18,524 nucleotides of DNA from the NCBI GenBank assembly GCA_017991275.1, contig JAGNMH010000015.1, forward strand, positions 1 through 18,524, written 5' to 3'. This document shows positions 1-8,010 of the stretch, piece after piece. The position numbers and the translations under genes were made by a program. The notes below the pieces were generated by a model that was not told the DNA's origin, ran no database searches, and saw only the letters and a program-made list of their open reading frames with translations. The DNA is from Acidobacteriota bacterium. Its GTDB lineage: Bacteria > Acidobacteriota > Blastocatellia > RBC074. Position 1 is the stretch's first letter. Every line of letters starts with the position of its first letter.

Positions 1-1770
1 CTCTGCATCCGTAGCGCCGGTCCATAACTTGACGGACTTGTCTTCACCGGCACTGGCCAGCGTTCCTCCGTCCAGCGAAAAAGCCACATACAGAACAATA
101 GCTCCGTGCCCGCTGAGCGTCGCCAATTCCTTCTGGCTGACCACGTCCCACAGTTTGACCGAATTGTCGGAACTGGCGCTGGCCAGCGTCCGGCCGTCCG
201 GCGAAAAAGTCACTGACCAGACCTTATCTTCGTGCCCGCTCAGGTCAATTAATTTCTTACGGCTGGCCACATCCCACAACTTGACCAAACTGCCGGAACC
301 GCAACTGGCCAAAGTCTCTCCGTCAGGTGAAAAGGCGACAGAATTGACAGTGGCCTCGTGTCCGCGCAACGTCGCAATTTCCTTACGACCGCCCAAGTCC
401 CATAACTTGACCGACTTGTCGGAACTGGCGCTGGCAAGCATTTCTCCATCAGGCGAAAAAGCCACTGAATTTACAGCCCCCGTATGCCCGTTCAGTGTCG
501 CCAACTCTTTCCGGCTGGCTACGTCCCACAACTTGATTGAGTTGTCAGAACCGGCGCTGACCAGCGTACGGCCATCCGGCGAAAAGATTACTGAATTAAC
601 CGCAGCCCCATGCCCGCTCAGCGTCGCCAACTCTTTCCGATTGGCCACGTCCCACAACTTGATTGAGTTGTCGGAACTGGCGCTGGCCAACATCCGACCG
701 TCCGGCGAAAAGGCCACCGAATTGACCGCAGCACCGTGCCCGCTCAGGGTTGCCAGCTCTTTCCGATTGGCCACGTCCCACAGTTTGACCGAGTTATCTT
801 TACTGGCGCTGGCCAACGCCTGTCCGTTCGGCGAAAAGGCCACTGAATTGACGGCAGCCCCATGCCCGCTCAGCTTCGCCAATTCCTTGCTGCTGGCCAT
901 ATCCCACAATTTGAGCGAATTATCAGAACTGGCGCTAGCCAGAGTCCGTCCAGCCGGTGAAAAAGCGACAGACAAAACATATCCCGAATGCCCGCTCAGC
1001 GTAGCCAGTTCATCCAGACTGGCCACGTCCCACAACTTGACCTCGTCACTGGCGCTGGCCAGCGTACGTCCGTCTAACGAAAAGGCCACCGACCAGACCC
1101 TGTCATCATGACCGCTCAGCGTCGCCAGTTCATTCCGGCTGGCCACGTCCCACAACTTGACCGAAGTGTCAGAACTGGCGCTGGCCAGCTTCCGCCCATC
1201 CGGCGAAAAGACCACTGAATTTACAGGAGCATCGTGCCCGCTCAGCGTCGCCAATTCCTTTCGGCTGGTCACGTCCCACAGCTTGATGGACTTGTCAAAA
1301 CTGGCGCTGGCCAGCATCCGTCCGTCTGGCGAAAAAGTCACATAGTTCACAGCGGCTCCGTGCCCGCTCAATGTCGCCAGTTGCCTGCGGCTGGTCACAT
1401 CCCACAGTTTGATTGACCTGTCAGAATTCGCACTGGCCAAAATACGACCGTCCGGCGAAAAGACCACAGAATTAACCGAATCCCCGTTCAAGTTCAGTGT
1501 CGCCAGTTCTTTTCGACTGGCCACATCCCACAGCTTTATTGATTTGTCTCTGCTGGCACTGGCCAACATCCGACCTTCCGGCGAGAAGGCCACAGAATTA
1601 ACCGCATCCCCGTGCCCGCTCAGCGTCGCCAGCTCCTTACGGCTCTGCGCGTCCCACAGCTTTACCGTTTTGCCCGCGCTTGCACTGGCAAGCATCCGCC
1701 CGTCTGGCGAGAAAGCCACAGACAAGACGGAATCCTCATGCCCTCTCAGCGTAGCCAGTTCGTTGTGATA
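1..1770 (-). repeat. Tandem WD40-coding repeats, 126-bp period
   Basis: At least 14 units of 42 codons are seen, with a DNA period of 126 bases (for example the KLWDV-coding segment recurs at about 645, 769, 895, 1021, 1147 and 1269). Each unit has the pattern ELATLSGH..xVNSVAFSPDGRxLASASxDxSxKLWDVxSRK. One unit (around 1020-1140) is two codons shorter, reading ASDEVKLWD. Another, at about 1490, has lost the GH dyad (LNLNGD). The last unit is cut by the window edge. The frame is preserved throughout, so this is a coding array. A canonical WD40 propeller has seven blades, so 14 or more repeats would make two propellers. Confidence 0.93.
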
Positions 1771-3456
1771 TTGGCGCTCAAGAAGGTACCAGTAAAAGCT
1801 ACGCAACTCTCCCTGCTTTTTGGCCGCATCGTTTGCGGGCAAGTATGCGTCGAGCAACTGGAACCCTCTTTGATGATTGCCTCTTTCAAACTCTGACCGC
1901 GCAAGATTCATATTCGCAACGTAAGCCAGGCTGTGGGCAATCTTTTCGGCTTTGCTGGCTTTGAGGCTGGAATTGTAAGCTCGCACAGCAGCCCCCAAAG
2001 CCACCAGAGCCACAACGATTACAGCGGCCAGCATCAGGCGCAGCTTCCTGGCCTGTCGTTGTTCCTTCTCAAACGCTTCCTGCTTCGCCGCTGAGCCTTG
2101 AAGGAATTTGCGCTCGACCGTGGTCAGCGAGGATTCGTTTTGTGCTGCCCATTGCTTTGCTTCGATCAACTCTTCGCCAAGCAGCAGCAAACCTTCGGGA
2201 CGGCCCTGCGCTTCCCATAATGTCGCCAACTTCTGAACTTTGTGCAGGTGGGCATCGAACCAGTCTCGATTATTTCCGCGCACTGGTTCGATCAAACGGT
2301 CGTGCGCCAGTTCATACCAAACCGCTCCGGCGCGTTGTTCTCCGCGCACCAGATGCGTGTTGACCAGACTGGCAATCAATTCATTGTCCAGGCCTTCGCT
2401 ATGGCCCGCACCTTTCACCACCTGGCTGCGAATACCGTCTGGAGTAATCAACCGGTCGCCTATCCATTCGCGGATTGTTCGTTCTACTCGCATGTCACCA
2501 CTGGCAATGCGCGCGACTTCGCCAGAGTAGTAACCGGAAAGCGCGTTGGTGACATCACCGAACTGTTCAATGTCGGTCAGATCAATCGTCTGTTTTCCTG
2601 CGGGCATGCGTTCCCACAACCCACGGCAGACCACCTGCAACTGCAATGGCTCTACGTACAAGCCGGTCTGTTTGATAAACGTGCCATCCGGCTGCTGCAC
2701 TTTCATTGTCGCCAGATCACGAACCAGCTTCTCCACTGCCGCTGAATCAAACTGACGACCACCTTCTGCGGCAGTATTGGAAATCGCCTCGCGGGCGGCC
2801 TCACAGCGCAGTAAGTCGAGCCGGAACGAGTTCTTTAGATGCGTCGGCACTTGCTGGGCATAAGGGTCGAGCGCGGGCATGTAATCTTCACGCAGAGCGA
2901 ACAACACCCAGACGTGCGGATCAAGCAGCAAATCGCCCAATTGTTTGAAGAATTCGTGCTTGGCTTCAATGGCGAGCGGATCGGCGGTCAGAATCTCTTC
3001 GAACTGGTCGAAGATCAGAACGATGTTTTGAGAAGCGGATCGTCTGCGCGGGCGAGTCGCCACATATTCGGCCAGCGTCATTTCGGCAAGCTGTGATTCG
3101 CTGCGGCGTCGTTCGGCGGGAATCTGTTGCTCAAAGCCAAGTATGGCGCTGCGGACGTAGCGGTTGACGGTTGAGGTGTAACTGGCTGATTGATCGGCAG
3201 GCGGTTGTAAGTTGACGCGCGTCAGCCCCCACACGTCGAAGCGTTCGTTTAATCGCGGAATCAATCCGGCCTGAACCAGAGAGCTTTTGCCAGCGCCCGA
3301 CGGCGAATGCAGCAGTACGATGCGTTCGGCGCTGAGCAGGTAATACAGGTCGTCAATCTCTCGGTCGCGTCCGAAAATTTTGCGCCCGGTTTCAAAGGGC
3401 CGCGGCCCAACGAATGGGTTCGCTCCGAGTGCGCGTTTCAATTTAGAGCCAATCAT
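1..3456 (-). CDS. nSTAND1 NTPase with transmembrane segment and WD40 repeats (3' end outside window)
   Basis: A long minus-strand frame stays open from the start to the window edge, about 1,150 residues visible; the C-terminus is missing. It begins with an nSTAND1-type module: NPFVGPRPFE, then GRDREI, a Walker A-like SPSGAGKSS (K57; the usual first Gly is Ser51), and a Walker B FDQFEE around D150. A hydrophobic segment follows at about residues 472-495 (LMLAAVIVVALVALGAA), then a short alpha-helical linker and 14 visible WD40 repeats from about residue 566. Known nSTAND proteins are ATP-driven switches that oligomerise when their repeat domain senses a ligand. The gene overlaps the CHAT gene by 14 bases, suggesting translational coupling. 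Two adjacent ATGs (3459 and 3456) are possible. The second is preferred because the AGGAGG lies 6 bases from it and only 3 from the first. Ligand and function are unknown; the domain calls are strong. Confidence 0.9.
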   Translation of the reverse strand, partial: MIGSKLKRALGANPFVGPRPFETGRKIFGRDREIDDLYYLLSAERIVLLHSPSGAGKSSLVQAGLIPRLNERFDVWGLTRVNLQPPADQSASYTSTVNRYVRSAILGFEQQIPAERRRSESQLAEMTLAEYVATRPRRRSASQNIVLIFDQFEEILTADPLAIEAKHEFFKQLGDLLLDPHVWVLFALREDYMPALDPYAQQVPTHLKNSFRLDLLRCEAAREAISNTAAEGGRQFDSAAVEKLVRDLATMKVQQPDGTFIKQTGLYVEPLQLQVVCRGLWERMPAGKQTIDLTDIEQFGDVTNALSGYYSGEVARIASGDMRVERTIREWIGDRLITPDGIRSQVVKGAGHSEGLDNELIASLVNTHLVRGEQRAGAVWYELAHDRLIEPVRGNNRDWFDAHLHKVQKLATLWEAQGRPEGLLLLGEELIEAKQWAAQNESSLTTVERKFLQGSAAKQEAFEKEQRQARKLRLMLAAVIVVALVALGAAVRAYNSSLKASKAEKIAHSLAYVANMNLARSEFERGNHQRGFQLLDAYLPANDAAKKQGELRSFYWYLLERQYHNELATLRGHEDSVLSVAFSPDGRMLASASAGKTVKLWDAQSRKELATLSGHGDAVNSVAFSPEGRMLASASRDKSIKLWDVASRKELATLNLNGDSVNSVVFSPDGRILASANSDRSIKLWDVTSRRQLATLSGHGAAVNYVTFSPDGRMLASASFDKSIKLWDVTSRKELATLSGHDAPVNSVVFSPDGRKLASASSDTSVKLWDVASRNELATLSGHDDRVWSVAFSLDGRTLASASDEVKLWDVASLDELATLSGHSGYVLSVAFSPAGRTLASASSDNSLKLWDMASSKELAKLSGHGAAVNSVAFSPNGQALASASKDNSVKLWDVANRKELATLSGHGAAVNSVAFSPDGRMLASASSDNSIKLWDVANRKELATLSGHGAAVNSVIFSPDGRTLVSAGSDNSIKLWDVASRKELATLNGHTGAVNSVAFSPDGEMLASASSDKSVKLWDLGGRKEIATLRGHEATVNSVAFSPDGETLASCGSGSLVKLWDVASRKKLIDLSGHEDKVWSVTFSPDGRTLASASSDNSVKLWDVVSQKELATLSGHGAIVLYVAFSLDGGTLASAGEDKSVKLWTGATDAE

Positions 3457-5563
3457 CATTGCCCTCCTGCGTTACTGGAGCAGTTTCTTCCGCGCTGGTT
3501 TCCGCCAATCGTTGGCGCAACTCTTTCAAAAAGTCTGCCGCCGTCCCCCAGTAAATGGAGATGTTTGGCGCGCCGCCTTTGCCCTCCTGAAAGTAACTTT
3601 CCATATACTTCATTGCCCGTTCGACATCAGCCAGACTGTTTTCATCCGGGTTGACCTGCACCCCGACGTGCGACAGTTCTTTCATTGTCTCAATACCTTG
3701 GCGAGTGACGATCATTCGGAACAGCACTCGGAACCGCCAATCGTCTAACCTGAATCCAAGAAACAGCAGTGAGCTTTGCATCAGCCGCCCGACCAGCGTC
3801 GGCAACAACAAATCAAGCCGCGAAGTCGCAATCAAGTAATCGAAGAAGTCATCTTCGGTCAGCACCATCGTGTCTGGTTTCCCGAACAAACCGAAGACGT
3901 GATAGACCCACGGAGTTTCGGGCGTGGGCGTCAGAGCTTTGGGTTGCGGCTGTTTGGGAACTTCTTTGCCTCGCCAGGAACAGAAAACCGCTTCGGGATT
4001 TTTCCCTGTGGCTTTCAATGAACGATAGAGCATCGTTTCGGGACTGGCGTTCAAATAAATCGCTGCGGGCAGATCGGCCAGGATTCGATACGGATGATTT
4101 TCATCGGCTCGGCAACGTTCCAACGCCATATCCAGAAATTCAGGCAGAGTTCGCTTGGAATTGCCATTCGTGCTCTGGTCAAGCCGCTTGGAAAGCTGAA
4201 GCAGAAACTGGTTCTGGACTTTTTCCTGCGCGAAATCACGATCCTGGCTGGCGCTGATGAATTGAGTGACTTTGGCCAGGTCTGTGCGGTCGTGCGCGGC
4301 AAGCGGAAATGCATACTTATCAGCAAGTTCGCTGGCCAGTTCGCGCGTTCCGCCGAATACATCTTCGCCAAGTTCCGGTCCCAGGATGGGAATGAACTGA
4401 CCTTTTTGAACACGACTGCAAATCGAACTCCATTTTTGGAATTCCTCCTTGCTGCCGCCCGCAAATCCGGGTTCGTACCAGATGCGCCCGCTTTTCAGTC
4501 GCAGAAACAACGCCGGAATCCAGGCGTCAAATCTTTCCCGAACCAGCCCTCGAGCCACAGCCATCGCCCGGTCAATCTGTCCGTCTTTCAGCATTTCAGT
4601 GAAGAAAATCGGGAGAGCACGCTTGACGGTTTCCATGCTGATTTTGCCCTGCATCGCCACGATGGCAGGAACTCCGGCTTCAGCAAGTCGCGGAGCCAAA
4701 GCGATTTGCGCGGCATGGCCTCTGTCTCCGTATTCCTTGCCAGCGCTTTCGCAGGAAGCCAGAAAGATCAGCCGAGGAACTTCCATCAATTCGCCGATTC
4801 TCTGCGCTACGTCGCTGGCCGAGACTTTTGCCGTAGTTCCGTCTTCTTCCTGCATCAGCAGGCAAGGCCCCGTCCTTCTGGCAATTTCTCCGTGGCAAAC
4901 CAGATATAGAATGTCCACGCCCTGGCGTATTGCTTCAACCAGACGGTTCAGCGTTAACGGCTGGTCATTTCCAACCACTGTCGCCTGAATTCCAGCCAGC
5001 GATTCGCGGGCGCGAGCAATTTCTCCTTCGGTGTCAACAGGGGTCAGATTGGAATCGGCCAGGTCTGAGGGAGATGAAACTGCAATCAGCGCCCTCAATT
5101 CTGACTTGGGTCGCAGTTTGATAACTCGCCAATCCTGACTGAGGATGAATCTGGAAAAGACGATTCTTTCTGATGTCGCCAACGCTGTTTCTGTTTTCGG
5201 ATCGCGCATCAACTCCCAACTAACCCCATGGAGTTCGGCCAAACTTGAGCTGATCTGAACCCTTAACCTGATCGGCATTCCACGACTCTCAAAAGCCGCC
5301 TTTGTTTCGCCAAAACGTTCCCGGATTTCGGTGGATTCAAAAACAAACTCGGCCAGCTTCTTACCGTACTCATCTGGATCGTTCTGCAACGCAAATAGTT
5401 CTTCTGACAGCTTTTCGGGCGTGATGTTGATTTGACCGCGAGCGGGCGCAATTTCACCTTGCGTTCCAGGATCGCTAACGCGCAATTCCACCTGGATCGT
5501 TTCAGGCTGTGAGCGGTGCAGACCAATTTCGATTTCACCATATTCGGCATTCACAACACTCAT
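3443..5563 (-). CDS. CHAT protease fused to SIR2-like domain
   Basis: The 706-residue product has two halves. Residues about 100-360 form a CHAT (caspase HetF-associated) domain. The caspase-type dyad is seen as His224 in LYLVCHGE and Cys271 in IFLASCES, followed by LAEAGVPAIVAMQG and the FFTEML helix. Residues about 380-690 resemble the SIR2-like domain found in bacterial conflict proteins: FIPILGPELGE (390-400), IYLNAS (502-507), a YHVFG segment with His555 followed by VLTEDDFFDYL, and LLFLGFRLDDWRFR near 600-612. CHAT enzymes cleave partner proteins, and SIR2-like domains in defence systems often hydrolyse NAD+. Here the SIR2 motifs look degenerate. No signal peptide or TM is seen, so it is likely cytosolic. 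The start at 5563 has an upstream AGAGG. It is co-transcribed with the downstream nSTAND-WD40 gene (14-base overlap) and is the probable effector of that pair; substrate unknown. Confidence 0.88.
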   Translation of the reverse strand: MSVVNAEYGEIEIGLHRSQPETIQVELRVSDPGTQGEIAPARGQINITPEKLSEELFALQNDPDEYGKKLAEFVFESTEIRERFGETKAAFESRGMPIRLRVQISSSLAELHGVSWELMRDPKTETALATSERIVFSRFILSQDWRVIKLRPKSELRALIAVSSPSDLADSNLTPVDTEGEIARARESLAGIQATVVGNDQPLTLNRLVEAIRQGVDILYLVCHGEIARRTGPCLLMQEEDGTTAKVSASDVAQRIGELMEVPRLIFLASCESAGKEYGDRGHAAQIALAPRLAEAGVPAIVAMQGKISMETVKRALPIFFTEMLKDGQIDRAMAVARGLVRERFDAWIPALFLRLKSGRIWYEPGFAGGSKEEFQKWSSICSRVQKGQFIPILGPELGEDVFGGTRELASELADKYAFPLAAHDRTDLAKVTQFISASQDRDFAQEKVQNQFLLQLSKRLDQSTNGNSKRTLPEFLDMALERCRADENHPYRILADLPAAIYLNASPETMLYRSLKATGKNPEAVFCSWRGKEVPKQPQPKALTPTPETPWVYHVFGLFGKPDTMVLTEDDFFDYLIATSRLDLLLPTLVGRLMQSSLLFLGFRLDDWRFRVLFRMIVTRQGIETMKELSHVGVQVNPDENSLADVERAMKYMESYFQEGKGGAPNISIYWGTAADFLKELRQRLAETSAEETAPVTQEGNDDWL
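3463..3468 (-). promoter_or_regulatory. Shine-Dalgarno for the nSTAND gene, inside the CHAT gene
   Basis: AGGAGG on the minus strand sits within the last codons of the CHAT gene, 6 bases before the ATG at 3456. It decides the start choice and indicates that the STAND protein is translated by coupling or re-initiation at the end of the CHAT gene. Confidence 0.75.
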
Positions 5564-5654
5564 GTTGAATTTACCTCTTGCTCAATTTGCTGTGAGCAGT
5601 TTTTAGCTTTTGGTTTTACAGAGTTCGCGGAACCAGCCGAGACAGTTGGCGCTC

Positions 5655-5682
5655 ATCATACGGATTGACCGTAGCATGTCAA
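5655..5682 (-). promoter_or_regulatory. Sigma70-type promoter of the CHAT/nSTAND operon
   Basis: On the minus strand a perfect -35 TTGACA (5682-5677) is followed by 16 bases and a -10 TATGAT (5660-5655). The predicted transcript starts near 5648, giving a leader of about 85 bases before the CHAT start codon. This is among the best promoter matches in the window and argues that the CHAT/STAND pair is its own transcription unit, separate from the TPR and zinc-ribbon genes upstream. Confidence 0.7.
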
Positions 5683-5756
5683 AATTTCAGTCGTAGTCGC
5701 GGTTACTTACGATAAGAGATAAAAACGAAGGCGAGTTTTTTGCTGAACTGGCTGGG

Positions 5757-6044
5757 TTAAACGCTTTTTGCGTGTGCGGCAATACATTCGCGAGAACAGA
5801 ATGTTTGAGAGGATTTGCGCGAAGAAATTGTCAGGGCGTCACGTGAGGAAACAAAAGCTCCACAGGAAAGGCAGCGAACCATATCAGCGCTGGGCGTGGA
5901 GCGACCGCCTAATTGTTCGCGCATGCCTTTGACATCTTTGACTGTCGCCCGCAGATGAGCGCTGAGCCGCACAATCGCTTTCAGCACATAAACGACGAAG
6001 CTGAAAACCAATAGGACAAAAACGCAACGTATGATGAATCCCAA
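5757..6044 (-). CDS. Small membrane-anchored Cys4 zinc-ribbon protein (PP0621-like)
   Basis: The 95-residue product starts with a hydrophobic helix (about residues 3-25, FIIRCVFVLLVFSFVVYVL), has a basic linker, and ends in a compact domain with MVRCLSCGAFVSSRDAL and FCSREC. The two CxxC/CxxxC-type pairs suggest a bound zinc. This fits the small uncharacterised PP0621-type membrane proteins; no enzymatic role is known. The start is TTG, chosen because GGAGA lies 6 bases upstream and no other start fits. The stop of the upstream TPR gene is only 15 bases away, so the two are probably co-transcribed. The topology would be a single N-terminal anchor with the zinc ribbon in the cytosol, which is an inference. 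Confidence 0.72.
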   Translation of the reverse strand: MGFIIRCVFVLLVFSFVVYVLKAIVRLSAHLRATVKDVKGMREQLGGRSTPSADMVRCLSCGAFVSSRDALTISSRKSSQTFCSRECIAAHAKSV

Positions 6045-6059
6045 TGACTTTCTCCGACT

Positions 6060-6725
6060 TTACTTGGGGTCTTTTGGCCCGTGATCCAGCACAGTGCCAC
6101 CGCCAACTCCTGTGCGTACTTTATTCAAATCTTCGCGCGCACGACTGATAATTTGCGGACTTAGATCGCCACTGGTTTCCAGACTGGCAATTATCTTTTC
6201 CGCTTCGTCCAGATGAGTCTTCGATTCCAAATAGATGGTAAACAACAACATCTGCACACGGGAATTGTCCGGGCTTAACTCGAGCGAACGTTTGGCTGCT
6301 TTTATCGCTTCTTCAAATTGAGTCTTCATCGAATAAACCAACGCAAAGCCATGCATAGTGCGACTATCATTCGGATTGGCTTTTTGGGCTTGCTCCAAAA
6401 ACTGCAAGGCTTCGTCTGGCTGGCTAACCTGAATGAACCGATCAGCAGCGTCAAGTTGGGCTTCGACATCATTCGGACTGGCCTTGGCCTTATCAATGAT
6501 CGCTTTAATCTCGTTGAAAAGTTGTTCGCGCTGCTGCGGTGTCATGTTTTCACGGTTACCACCGGCTTGCTGCAAACGGCCTGCCGCCTGAGCTACAGAA
6601 TTTTGCAAAGTCACGCCTGCCTGACGACGATATTGCCAGTTGGCCAGCTTGAACCCGCCAACCAATCCAAGCAGCAAACCAATGATCGCCAGCGCCAGAT
6701 TTGTTCGTAAGAATGAGTATTTCAT
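6060..6725 (-). CDS. Membrane-anchored TPR-repeat protein
   Basis: The 221-residue product has an N-terminal TM helix (about residues 8-28, NLALAIIGLLLGLVGGFKL), a Gln-rich linker, and TPR helices: DVEAQLDAADRFIQVSQPDEALQFLEQA, DSRTMHGFALVYSMKTQFEEAIKAAKRSLEL and NSRVQMLLFTIYLESKTHLDEAEKIIASL. TPRs are protein-binding scaffolds; the partner here is unknown. The frame extends upstream to 6800, but that would run into the 3' end of rnpB. The ATG at 6725 (MKYSFLRTN) leaves the TM at the usual N-terminal position and is preferred, although its Shine-Dalgarno is weak. It sits 33 bases after the rnpB 3' end and 15 bases before the zinc-ribbon gene. It most likely faces the periplasm with a cytoplasmic N-terminus. 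Confidence 0.8.
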   Translation of the reverse strand: MKYSFLRTNLALAIIGLLLGLVGGFKLANWQYRRQAGVTLQNSVAQAAGRLQQAGGNRENMTPQQREQLFNEIKAIIDKAKASPNDVEAQLDAADRFIQVSQPDEALQFLEQAQKANPNDSRTMHGFALVYSMKTQFEEAIKAAKRSLELSPDNSRVQMLLFTIYLESKTHLDEAEKIIASLETSGDLSPQIISRAREDLNKVRTGVGGGTVLDHGPKDPK

Positions 6726-6758
6726 CTGATGATTGTCTTGTTTGAAAATGAATTCTTT

Positions 6759-7239
<481 letters not shown>

Positions 7240-7245
7240 GAAGCG

Positions 7246-7273
7246 AGTATAGCACGCAAGGATAATGCGGCAA
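7246..7273 (-). promoter_or_regulatory. rnpB promoter
   Basis: A -35 TTGCCG (7273-7268), a 16-base spacer and a -10 TATACT (7251-7246) on the minus strand place the transcription start 6-7 bases on, at about 7239. This is exactly the first base of the P1 helix of RNase P RNA. The independent agreement between promoter spacing and RNA 5' end makes this a confident call. Confidence 0.8.
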
Positions 7274-7289
7274 GAAACGCTGTTAGCAG

Positions 7290-7312
7290 AAAAACATTGG
7301 CCACACGCCAAT
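7290..7312 (-). terminator. Intrinsic terminator after the response regulator gene
   Basis: Minus-strand stem ATTGGC / GCCAAT (7312-7307 and 7301-7296) with a GTGTG loop is followed by a G and TTTTT (7294-7290). It starts 3 bases after the stop codon of the response regulator and just before the rnpB promoter, separating the two units. The stem is short, so read-through is possible. Confidence 0.65.
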
Positions 7313-7314
7313 CA

Positions 7315-7965
7315 TCAACCATCCATCGGAAGGATGCCCCGCTTCAGTGCAAGGCGAATTAAATCTGCATTGTTTTGCAAACCGAGTTTCTTCATAAGGT
7401 TAGCTCGATGGCCTTCTGCGGTTCTAGGGCTGATAAAAAGGCGATTGGCAATTTCGGCACTTGTCCGCCCCTCGGCTACAAGCTGAAGAACTTCACGCTC
7501 TCTGCTTGTTAATAGCTCATAGGGATCGTCCGGGACTGATTCAACCTTACGTAGATAAAGCTCCAAAGCACGTTCGGAAAGTGGTGGGCTGAGATAACGA
7601 TTTCCGGCAATCACTTCCTTGACGGCTTGAATCAAATCAGCAGCTTGGGAATCTTTTAGTACGTAGCCTAATGCGCCGTTCTTAAGCGCCTCCAACACAT
7701 AAGCATCATTTGTGTACATAGAAAGAATAATAATGCGGGTCTGCGGCAACATCTTGGCAACCTGGCGCGTAACTTCTAAACCATTCAATCCCGGCATCAT
7801 AACGTCTGTGATGAGAACATCGGGCCTAAGCTTTTCAGCCAGGCGAACTGCCTCAATACCATCACTCGCTTCTCCAACTAACCGGAAATGAGGCTCGCTT
7901 TGCAACAATGCTCGCAAGCCTTGACGCACGATATTATGATCATCAGCAAGCAATATATTCGGCAT
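7315..7965 (-). CDS. NarL/FixJ-family response regulator
   Basis: DNA-binding regulator of a two-component system. The 216-residue product has a receiver domain (residues 1-120): acidic pocket D8-D9 in LLADDHN, phospho-acceptor D54 in VLITDVMMPG, Ser82 in IILSMYT and Lys104 in YVLKDS. After a linker, a LuxR-type helix-turn-helix spans about 149-211: LTSREREVLQLVAEGRTSAE, then IANRLFISPRTAEGHRANLMKKL. All residues needed for phosphorylation are present. Two adjacent ATGs exist (7968 and 7965); the second is preferred because AGGAG lies 6 bases upstream of it. The gene follows the histidine kinase gene by 45 bases and the two form one operon; the kinase is the expected phosphodonor. The target genes cannot be read from the sequence; rnpB lies just downstream but has its own housekeeping promoter. 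Confidence 0.95.
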   Translation of the reverse strand: MPNILLADDHNIVRQGLRALLQSEPHFRLVGEASDGIEAVRLAEKLRPDVLITDVMMPGLNGLEVTRQVAKMLPQTRIIILSMYTNDAYVLEALKNGALGYVLKDSQAADLIQAVKEVIAGNRYLSPPLSERALELYLRKVESVPDDPYELLTSREREVLQLVAEGRTSAEIANRLFISPRTAEGHRANLMKKLGLQNNADLIRLALKRGILPMDG

Positions 7966-8010
7966 CATCCACTCCTTTCCACTGCAACACCCTGAACTCT
8001 TAAATATCTT

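Noticed and set aside
29..1111. Long plus-strand frame of about 360 residues with repeated SGEKAT-type units
   Set aside because: It is the exact antisense of the WD40 repeat array; the 126-base period carries any open frame along. The minus-strand reading has clear WD40 motifs.
1..1770. CRISPR-like regular spacing
   Set aside because: The 126-base units are continuous coding repeats with no short repeat/unique spacer alternation and no cas genes.
4051..4909. Frames on both strands inside the CHAT gene
   Set aside because: The 706-codon minus frame has recognisable domains over its whole length; the others have no motifs.
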